DNA from: Labilithrix sp.
GTDB taxonomy: Bacteria > Myxococcota_A > Polyangia > Polyangiales > Polyangiaceae
DNA: 64,000 nucleotides
NCBI GenBank assembly: GCA_019637195.1
Contig: JAHBWA010000002.1
Coordinates: 102,986 to 166,985, forward strand
Reading direction: 5' to 3'
Below, piece by piece: positions 57,713 to 64,000 of the stretch (within the stretch, counting starts at the first letter, position 1; the number at the start of each line of letters is the position of its first letter). The position numbers and the translations under genes are program-made. The notes under the pieces were generated by a model that did no database searches, was not told the DNA's origin, and saw only the letters and a list, made by a program, of their open reading frames with translations.

Positions 57713-58102
57713 ATGCGCAAGCTCGTCCTTGCTGCCACGCTCGTGGCGTCGCTCCTCGCTCTCGCCGCCACGGCGGGTTGCAAGCACCCGGGCTCACAGA
57801 AGCTCGAGGGGCGCTGGAAGGGCCAGAAGGCCGAAGGGGTGCCCGACACGGCGCTGGTGTCGGCGAACGCGTTCGCCACGAACACCGAGATCATCGCGCA
57901 AGGCAACCAGATCGCCATCCAGACCCCCGCGGGACGCAACCCGGCGGCGACCTACACGGTCGACAAGGAAGACGCGACGACGCTGGTCATCCACACCGAC
58001 CGCGACGGCAGCGCGGAGACCTTCACGTTCAACGAGAAGGCCGACATGATGGTGTGGAAGATCGACGCCCAGCGCTCGATCACCTTCAAGAAAGTCCCGT
58101 AG
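57713..58102 (+). CDS. Small lipoprotein
   Basis: 129 residues from ATG 57713; lipobox 'LLALAATAGCKH'. The mature part reads like a small beta-barrel lipocalin-type module: 'LEGRWKGQKAEGV', 'TYTVDKEDATTLVIHTDRDG', 'ETFTFNEKADMMVWKIDAQRSITFKKV'. No known family was assigned. Convergent with the giant repeat protein. Confidence 0.8.
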   Translation: MRKLVLAATLVASLLALAATAGCKHPGSQKLEGRWKGQKAEGVPDTALVSANAFATNTEIIAQGNQIAIQTPAGRNPAATYTVDKEDATTLVIHTDRDGSAETFTFNEKADMMVWKIDAQRSITFKKVP

Positions 58103-58176
58103 GTCTCGCCGGCGCCCGGCGGCGCCCGAGACACGCGGGCCCGATCCGCGACGCGGCGCCCCGGCGCGGGCGCCGA

Positions 58177-61146
58177 TCAGCGACGCACGGCCTCGCGCGC
58201 GATGCGGAGCGGGACATCGCGCTCTCCGCGGCGGACGCGCACGACGACGTCGTCGTGCACCGGGCCGGAGAGGCGCGCGCGCGCCTCGGCGATCGACCCG
58301 ACCTTGGCGCCGCCGACCTCGGTGAGGACGTCGCCCGCGACGAGGCCGCCGCGCTCGGCCTCGCTGCCCTCCGAGACGGCGACGACCACGATCTCCGGCC
58401 CCTCGAGGCCGGCGGCGGTCTCGCCGAGCGTGATCGCGACGCCGCCCGTGGCGATCGGCTCCTTCGAGGCCGCCTCGCCGCGCGCGATGACGAGCTTCAC
58501 GTCGCTCGTCGTCCGTCCGGCGCGGACGGTCACGTCGGCGCGGCGCGCGCGCCCAAGGTCCGCGGCGTACGCCTCGAGCGTGACGCTCCCCTCGCCGAGC
58601 TCGCCGAGGCGGAAGCGCCCCTTGCCGTCGGTCACGGCCATGCCGACCGGCGCGGCGCCGACCGGCAGGTACGTCGGCACGGCGTCCTTGGCCACGCGCG
58701 CGCCGGGGATCGGATCGCCGCGCCCGTCGACGACGACGCCCTCGACGACGCCCTCGTCGGCGAGCTCGAAGCGCGGCACCTCGGTCGGCCGGCGGCCGCC
58801 GCGGTCCTCGATCACGACGGCGCGCTCGGCGGGCGCGCGCCCGACCATGCGCACGCGGACCCGCGCGGGCCCCGGCGCGACGTCACCGAACGAAAAGGCG
58901 CCGTCGCGGTTCGCGCGCGCGTGGCGGACGCCGGCCTCGGTCTGGAGCGTCACCTCCGCGCCGGAGAGCGGCTCGCGGCGGCGCGTCGTGACCTCGCCGG
59001 TCAGGCTCTCCGCCTGCGCGAGCGTCACGACGAGCTCGGGCAGCCCTGGCGTGGTGACCACGATGCGCGCGGCCCGCCCCGGCGCGTGGACCTCGACGCG
59101 CGCGGCGATCCCCCGCGCCCCCGCGAGCGCCGCCCGCCCGCGCGCGTCGCTGAACGCGGTCACGCGCAGGGCCTCGCCCGGCTCGAGGCTCACCGCCGAG
59201 ATCTGCGCGGCCTCGATCCCGTCACCGCGAGGATCGGTCACGCGCACCGGCAGCGCCGGGCGCGGCTCGGGGAGCGCGATCTCGACCGCCTTCTTCCCGG
59301 CCTCGGGGACCGACACCTCGACGCGCGCCACGATCGTCGTCGGATCCTCGTCGCGCGCCACCAGGATCGTCACGGCCTCCGGCAGCGCGGCGAACGCGAA
59401 CGAGCCGTCGGTCCCGCTCCGCGTCATGTGCTCGAGCGAGCCGCGCGTCGCGAGGGCCGTGACGTGCGCGCCGGAGACGGGCCGACCGCGCGCGTCGACG
59501 ACGCGGCCCTCGAGGTTGCCCCCGCGCTGGAGCACCACCTCGACCCGCGCCTCCTTGTTCGACTCGAGCACGACGATCTCGCTCATCGCCTCGACGTACT
59601 GCGGATGATGCACGAGCGCGCGGACGCGGCCCGGCGTGATCGGCGACGCTCGGAACGTGCCGTCGCGGCCGGTGACCCACGGCTCGGCGCGAGACGCGCC
59701 GGTCGCCGCCGCGGTCGGGCTCGGGCCGAACGAGAGCCCGACGAGCGGGCCGTGCGGGATCTTGGGCACCGGGCCGGGCATCACGCCGAGCTCGCCCGCC
59801 GGGACGAGCGGCGAGGGCCCCTTGAGCTGCGCGGTGAAATGGGCCTCGCGGAACGACCAGCGCGAAGGATCCTCGTCGATCGGCATGCCCTCGAGATCGG
59901 TGCCGACGACGCGGATCGTCGCGCCGTCGACGGCGTAGCCGCGCGCGTCGCTCACCTTGCCGACGAGGACGCCCCCGCGCGCGAGCGCGATCTTCACCTC
60001 GGACGACGCCGCCTCGTCGAGGGACACCGCCGCCTTCGGGACGAAGCCCTCGGCGCGCGCCGAGAGCGTCGCAGCGCCGCGCGCGATCGGGCCGAGCACG
60101 ACGCGCCCGCGTTTGTCGGTGACGCCGTCGCTCGGGAAGGGCGAGAGGCCGCCCTCGGCGAGCGTCACCCGCGCGTCGCGCAGATCTTCGTCGGTCGCCG
60201 CGTCGACGACGTGCGCGGTGACCATCACGCCCGGCTCGAGCGCGAGCCGTACGGTCCGCTCTTCCCCCTTCGCGAGGATGACGCCGACCTCGATCGGCGA
60301 GACGCGCGCAGCGTTCACGGCGCGGAGCGCGTAGCTCCCGCTGTCGAGCCCGGCGATCCGCACCGTACCGTCCTTGCCGGTCTCCGTGACGCGCACCGCG
60401 CCGAGGCCGGCCGAGCCGACGAGGACGCGCGACGCGGGCGCCGGCGCGCCGTCCTCGCCGACGACCTCGACGACCAGCGCGCCTTGCTTGCCGAGGACCA
60501 GGACGAGCGGCGTCCCCTCGGGCACGCGGCGCCGCGTCGCCTCCTCGAAGCCGGGCGCGCGCGCGCTCACCGTGTACGGGCCCTGGCCGAGCCGCCCCAC
60601 GCGCGCGCGACCGCCCGCTCCCGTGCGCGCGCCGACGGGAAACGGATCGGGTCCGCGGACCTCGATCTCCGCGCCGACCATCGGCGCGCCCGCCTCGTCC
60701 TTCACCTCGACGTCGAGCGTGTGCTCGGGGCCGAGCTCGAGGTCGAGCCGCCGCGCGCCGGCCACGATGACCACCATCTGCGAGGCGCGGGAGCGGCCCG
60801 GCGCCTCGGCGACGAGCCAGTGCTCGGCCTGCGGGAGATCGCGGAGGGTCGCGCGGCCCTCGCGATCGGTCTCGGCCTCGCCCGCGGCGTGAGCGCGGCC
60901 GTCGAGGATCGCGAACGCGCGGACGCGCGCCCCCGCGGGCGGGACGAGGAGCGGACCGCCCTCGCCGTCCCTCACGCGGACGACGACGTCGAGGATCCCG
61001 TCACGACCGACGACCTCCTTCGGCACCGCCGGCGCGACGAGGTCGACCGCCGTCGCGCGGAGCGCCGCCCCAGGCCAGCTCGCCACGAAGAGCAGCCCCA
61101 AGAGGGCCAGGAGCACGGCGCGGAGGGCGCTGAGACGAGAGGACAT
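58177..61146 (-). CDS. Giant protein with carboxypeptidase-regulatory-like repeats and a C-terminal PDZ domain
   Basis: 989 residues from ATG 61146, with an N-terminal signal/anchor 'AVLLALLGLLFVASWPGA'. About nine CarboxypepD-reg/SdrD-B-like repeats follow, each with 'G-x-V-x-D-x-x-G-x-P-V-x-G-A-x-V' cores ('LEGRVVDARGRPVSGAHVTAL', 'VEGVVVDGRGDPIPGARVAKD'). The last 90 residues look like a PDZ domain: 'GVAITLGETAAGLEGPEIVVVAVSEGSEAERGGLVAGDVLTEVGG'-type (split). PDZ plus Ig-like repeats suggests an envelope scaffold with a peptide-binding end. No protease motif. Confidence 0.85.
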   Translation of the reverse strand: MSSRLSALRAVLLALLGLLFVASWPGAALRATAVDLVAPAVPKEVVGRDGILDVVVRVRDGEGGPLLVPPAGARVRAFAILDGRAHAAGEAETDREGRATLRDLPQAEHWLVAEAPGRSRASQMVVIVAGARRLDLELGPEHTLDVEVKDEAGAPMVGAEIEVRGPDPFPVGARTGAGGRARVGRLGQGPYTVSARAPGFEEATRRRVPEGTPLVLVLGKQGALVVEVVGEDGAPAPASRVLVGSAGLGAVRVTETGKDGTVRIAGLDSGSYALRAVNAARVSPIEVGVILAKGEERTVRLALEPGVMVTAHVVDAATDEDLRDARVTLAEGGLSPFPSDGVTDKRGRVVLGPIARGAATLSARAEGFVPKAAVSLDEAASSEVKIALARGGVLVGKVSDARGYAVDGATIRVVGTDLEGMPIDEDPSRWSFREAHFTAQLKGPSPLVPAGELGVMPGPVPKIPHGPLVGLSFGPSPTAAATGASRAEPWVTGRDGTFRASPITPGRVRALVHHPQYVEAMSEIVVLESNKEARVEVVLQRGGNLEGRVVDARGRPVSGAHVTALATRGSLEHMTRSGTDGSFAFAALPEAVTILVARDEDPTTIVARVEVSVPEAGKKAVEIALPEPRPALPVRVTDPRGDGIEAAQISAVSLEPGEALRVTAFSDARGRAALAGARGIAARVEVHAPGRAARIVVTTPGLPELVVTLAQAESLTGEVTTRRREPLSGAEVTLQTEAGVRHARANRDGAFSFGDVAPGPARVRVRMVGRAPAERAVVIEDRGGRRPTEVPRFELADEGVVEGVVVDGRGDPIPGARVAKDAVPTYLPVGAAPVGMAVTDGKGRFRLGELGEGSVTLEAYAADLGRARRADVTVRAGRTTSDVKLVIARGEAASKEPIATGGVAITLGETAAGLEGPEIVVVAVSEGSEAERGGLVAGDVLTEVGGAKVGSIAEARARLSGPVHDDVVVRVRRGERDVPLRIAREAVRR

Positions 61147-61239
61147 CGCGACGCGGTAACGAGAGCACAACCAGCGCGGGACGCGGGGTACTAGCTACCG
61201 TTATGTCGCCTCTCCCCACGGTTCTGCTACTTTTTCGGG

Positions 61240-62412
61240 GTGGCGCGCGCGAGCACGTTCGGCAGTGGGCTCATCGCGCTCGCGCTGTCCATCGCGCTCG
61301 GCGCGGGCTGCGGGACCGAGCGCCCGCCGGTCACGGGCGACGGGCCGGGGGTCGGCGTCGGCGGGGGCGGCGGCGAGATCTTCAACGCGGACGCGGGGAG
61401 CGTCGCGCCGCCCGGGTGCGGCTCGCAGCCGGACGGCTCGCAGTGCGACTGCCTCGACGTCCCGCTCTTCGTCGATCCTCCGACGATCTACTTCGTGCTC
61501 GACCGCTCGGGCAGCATGAGCGTCGCCAACAAGTGGAACAAGGTCCGCCTCACGGTCGCCAAGATCATGCGCAGCCTCGGACCGCGCGCCGACTTCGGCG
61601 CCGCGATGTTCCCTGACCCGAGCACCTCGGACGTCTGCGCACCGGGCGCCGAGATCATGGACGTCCGGCCCGGCGACGCGCCGTCGTCCGGCGTCGACGG
61701 CCCGACGACGACGGCGCTCATCCACGCGACGCGCGGGGCGCCGAACGGCGGGACGCCGACCGGACCGACGCTCGACGTCGTCCGCGCGCGCCTCGCCAAC
61801 GTCCCGCGGCGCGCGTTCGTCATCCTCGCCACCGACGGCGCGCCGAACTGCAACCCGGGCGCCAGCTGCGGCCACGACACGTGTCAGCTCAACGTCGAGG
61901 GCTGGCCCGGGTGTCCCCGCGAAGGCCCGCGCAACTGCTGCGAGCCCCCCGACGGGTACCGCGAGAACTGCACCGACGCCGCGTCGACGCTCGGCGCGAT
62001 CGGAGCGCTCCGAGCGAGCGGCATCCCGGTGTACGTCGTAGGGCTGCCCGGCGCGGACGCCTACGCGTCGCTCCTCGACGAGATGGCGACCGCGGGCGGC
62101 ACCGCGCTCCCGACGAGCCCGCGCTACTTCGCCGTGAACGCCGCGAGCGAGGACGTGATGCTCGCCGCGCTCAAGAAGGTGGCCGCCAAGATCACCGGGA
62201 CGTGCACCTTCGACCTCAAGGAGGCGCCGGCGGACGCGTCGCTCGTCAACGTCTACATGGACGACGCCGTGCTCCCGTACGAGCCCGTCAACGGCTGGAC
62301 GATCTCCGGCAAGACCGTCACGCTCGTCGGCACCGCGTGCGAGCGCGTCAAGAGCGGCGACGTCCTCGACGTCCGCATCATCGCCGGCTGCCCCCGCATC
62401 GAGCCGCGCTGA
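61240..62412 (+). CDS. vWA-domain lipoprotein
   Basis: 390 residues from GTG 61240; lipobox 'ALSIALGAGCGTE'. The vWA domain (about 80-300) has the MIDAS sequence 'IYFVLDRSGSMS' and later 'FVILATDGAPNCNPG' and 'SGIPVYVVGLPGA'. Several Cys pairs ('CGSQPDGSQCDCLD', 'CPREGPRNCCEPPDG') are unusual for a vWA and suggest disulfides. A beta tail follows. It probably mediates metal-dependent protein contacts at the cell surface. Confidence 0.88.
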   Translation: MARASTFGSGLIALALSIALGAGCGTERPPVTGDGPGVGVGGGGGEIFNADAGSVAPPGCGSQPDGSQCDCLDVPLFVDPPTIYFVLDRSGSMSVANKWNKVRLTVAKIMRSLGPRADFGAAMFPDPSTSDVCAPGAEIMDVRPGDAPSSGVDGPTTTALIHATRGAPNGGTPTGPTLDVVRARLANVPRRAFVILATDGAPNCNPGASCGHDTCQLNVEGWPGCPREGPRNCCEPPDGYRENCTDAASTLGAIGALRASGIPVYVVGLPGADAYASLLDEMATAGGTALPTSPRYFAVNAASEDVMLAALKKVAAKITGTCTFDLKEAPADASLVNVYMDDAVLPYEPVNGWTISGKTVTLVGTACERVKSGDVLDVRIIAGCPRIEPR

Positions 62413-62502
62413 GCCGTCGGCGCGCCCGGCCGTCAAGACGACCTCGATCGCGGTGTCGGGCCGCTTCGCCTCGACCGGCTCGGCGCCGACCGAAGCGCAG
62501 GA

Positions 62503-63702
62503 TCAGTGGAGCGTGTGCCAGCCGCCGTTGCGCTCGATCTTGACCGAGACGCTGGTCGCCGTCGCGACGTGCGTGGAGACCGGGAGGAACGGACCGCCGG
62601 CCTCGGAGGCCCCAGCGCGCTCGGCGGCGAGCTTGGCGGCGATGCGCGCGTCTTCGATGGCCTCCTCGCGCGCCCAGCGATCGAGGATCGCTCTCGAGCG
62701 GCGACGGCGACGGACGTAGGCGGCGACCAGCGCGCCGACGACGAGCACCCAGATGAGACCGCCGCCCGTGAGGACGGGGATGACGGAGAAGCGGCGCTCG
62801 AGATCCCCGCGCCACTCGAGCTCGAGGCGACGCAGATCGCTCCCGTACGCCTCGGCGACCGCACGGTCGAAGGCCTGGCCCTCGCGCACGCGGCCGATCA
62901 TCGCGGCGAAGCGGAGCCGGTCCGACTTGCGGGTGAGGAACCGCATGAAGTCGGCGCTCTCGGCGTACGCGATGCTCACCTCGAAGTTGTCGCGCGGGAA
63001 GCTGCGATCGAGATCCGACAGCGGGATGAGCGTGCCCGAGAGCGTCGCGCTCCAGAGGGTCTGCATCCGCGCGGCCGCGCGCTCGCCGGAGAGCGAGATC
63101 GCGAGGCCCTCGTTGAACCAGACGGGGACGTGCTTGCCCTGGACGGCGTCTTCGAGCGCGACGTGCGCGAGCTCGTGCCGGAAGACCTCGTCGAGGTCCA
63201 CCGCCTCCGCCCCGCGCGGCTGCAACATGCTGAGCAGGACGAGGTGAAGGCCGTGGTACGCGACGCCGCTCGCGTATCCGGGCGGCGGCGCGTCGACCGG
63301 CGCGAGGCGCGCCATGTCCGACACCGTCGGCGCGACGCGCACGGTGACGCGCGTGAGGACCGGCTGCCCCAGCGCGCTCGTGAGCTCGGCCTTGATGGCG
63401 TCGGCGTCCTGGATGAGCGAGGCGACGCGCTCGTCGGCCTCCGGCGGGTACGACAGCTCGAGCCAGCCGAGGTCCTTCGTGACGTACGAAGGCGGCACGG
63501 GCGGGATCGCCACGCGCGCCGTCGGCAGGATGACGGGGACGTCGTGCGGGACGACGAGCGGCGGACCGTGTGCGTCGTGCGTCCCCGGCGCACCGGCGGG
63601 GAGGTCGCCGATCTCGGTCGGCCTGGCCGACGCATTCAGGCTCCCGAAGCTCAGCGCGAGCGCGGTCAGGAGCGCGAGCAGGAGGCGGGACCAGCGGGAC
63701 AT
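62503..63702 (-). CDS. Peptidase-MA-family gluzincin protein with membrane tail
   Basis: 399 residues from ATG 63702. Signal-like N-terminus 'RLLLALLTALALSFGSLNA'; zinc site 'FRHELAHVALEDAVQG' (HExxH near 175) with the third ligand Glu in 'WFNEGLAISLSGE'; a C-terminal membrane helix 'TGGGLIWVLVVGALVAAYV' followed by a cytoplasmic basic/acidic tail. This layout is the peptidase MA/DUF2268-like group. Membrane-anchored metalloprotease with active site outside the cytoplasm is likely. Confidence 0.88.
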   Translation of the reverse strand: MSRWSRLLLALLTALALSFGSLNASARPTEIGDLPAGAPGTHDAHGPPLVVPHDVPVILPTARVAIPPVPPSYVTKDLGWLELSYPPEADERVASLIQDADAIKAELTSALGQPVLTRVTVRVAPTVSDMARLAPVDAPPPGYASGVAYHGLHLVLLSMLQPRGAEAVDLDEVFRHELAHVALEDAVQGKHVPVWFNEGLAISLSGERAAARMQTLWSATLSGTLIPLSDLDRSFPRDNFEVSIAYAESADFMRFLTRKSDRLRFAAMIGRVREGQAFDRAVAEAYGSDLRRLELEWRGDLERRFSVIPVLTGGGLIWVLVVGALVAAYVRRRRRSRAILDRWAREEAIEDARIAAKLAAERAGASEAGGPFLPVSTHVATATSVSVKIERNGGWHTLH

Positions 63703-63752
63703 CGTGAGCGGTTCGATGCCGGAGCTGTTCCGGCGGAGTCGGCCTCTCGACC

Positions 63753-64000
63753 TCAGCGAGGGACGCGCATCTGAAGATGGATCGGGTCGTCGCTCGTGTC
63801 CTGTGTCGCGAAGAAAAAGAAGCCGCCGAGGAGCACGGCGGCGCCCACGGCGCCCCAAAGCCACGGAGATCGGTAAAACGGCTGACTCCCTTTTCCGTCG
63901 GACGGGAGCTTGGGCGGGGGCGTCTTGAGCTGAGCCGTCGCCGGCGCCGCCGACCGGGACGGCGGGAAGCGGCCGGAGAGAGACGTCACCGTGCCGCGCC
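63753..64000 (-). CDS. C-terminal fragment of a membrane protein cut by the window edge
   Basis: The frame is open to the right edge, so the N-terminus is missing; a GTG at 63989 could give a 78-residue product but is probably internal. Visible part: Pro/Lys-rich linker, then 'WLWGAVGAAVLLGGFFFFAT' (membrane helix) and a short tail ending 'LQMRVPR', typical of the end of TPR/PEGA-type proteins in this group. Too little is present to name it. Confidence 0.5.
   Translation of the reverse strand, partial: RGTVTSLSGRFPPSRSAAPATAQLKTPPPKLPSDGKGSQPFYRSPWLWGAVGAAVLLGGFFFFATQDTSDDPIHLQMRVPR

Noticed and set aside
57583..61194. A 1203-residue plus-strand frame
   Set aside because: Antisense shadow of the repeat/PDZ protein.
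1..64000. tRNA or rRNA genes
   Set aside because: No cloverleaf-type T-loop pattern or conserved rRNA segment was recognised by eye; a covariance-model scan could overturn this.

Overview
The window is high-GC DNA (roughly 70% G+C, codons mostly ending in G or C). It carries many secreted lipoproteins with a short lipobox, a MYXO-CTERM-like C-terminus, a Hanks-type kinase with a long proline-rich linker, an ECF sigma/FecR module and a multihaem cytochrome lipoprotein. Together these suggest a Myxococcota chromosome, probably of the Polyangia/Polyangiales type; the rank below phylum is inference. dnaA and a candidate replication origin lie at about 48.8-50.9 kb. No tRNA, rRNA or CRISPR array was recognised.

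Layout. 0-10.5 kb: a truncated beta-propeller-like lipoprotein, a Cys-rich lipoprotein, a three-gene ECF sigma / FecR-TPR / beta-barrel operon, an Ig-domain lipoprotein, a maltose-acetyltransferase-like gene with a lipoprotein, an SRPBCC/ArsR pair, and a 30-bp tandem repeat. 10.8-17 kb: a glycosyltransferase followed by a tightly coupled GNAT / acyl carrier protein / AMP ligase / PLP decarboxylase cassette of the exosortase-A-associated type. 17-31.7 kb: a Sel1-repeat lipoprotein, asd, a 1127-residue lipoprotein, a large protein whose esterase domain looks circularly permuted, a methyltransferase and GT2 pair, and a four-gene minus-strand operon (folE, SDR, LON-substrate-binding domain, Rieske). 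31.8-34.4 kb: a gluzincin peptidase with a C-terminal dockerin, overlapping a lipoprotein that is essentially one cohesin-like domain.

34.5-39.6 kb: a minus-strand operon with MlaE-type and FtsX-type permeases but no ATPase, then cysS with a scrambled HIGH-motif region. 39.8-45 kb: propeller and pentahaem lipoproteins, a decayed Ig/MYXO-CTERM gene and a Cys-rich lipoprotein. 45-47.2 kb: an AgmX-like small membrane protein divergent from a coupled LMW-phosphatase / fructosamine-kinase pair, which looks like a protein deglycation module. 47.35-48.75 kb: a complete IS701-type element inserted directly behind the dnaA stop codon. 48.8-57.6 kb: dnaA, candidate oriC, an outer-membrane barrel, a MiaE-led operon, a thioesterase and a Ser/Thr kinase. 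57.7-64 kb: a small lipoprotein, a giant carboxypeptidase-regulatory-repeat/PDZ protein, a vWA lipoprotein, a peptidase-MA protein and the tail of a membrane protein cut by the window edge.

The least ordinary items are the dockerin peptidase / cohesin lipoprotein pair, which suggests an enzyme docked on the outer membrane in a non-cellulolytic lineage; the apparent circular permutation of the esterase domain; the cysS anomaly; and the IS inserted between dnaA and whatever used to follow it.
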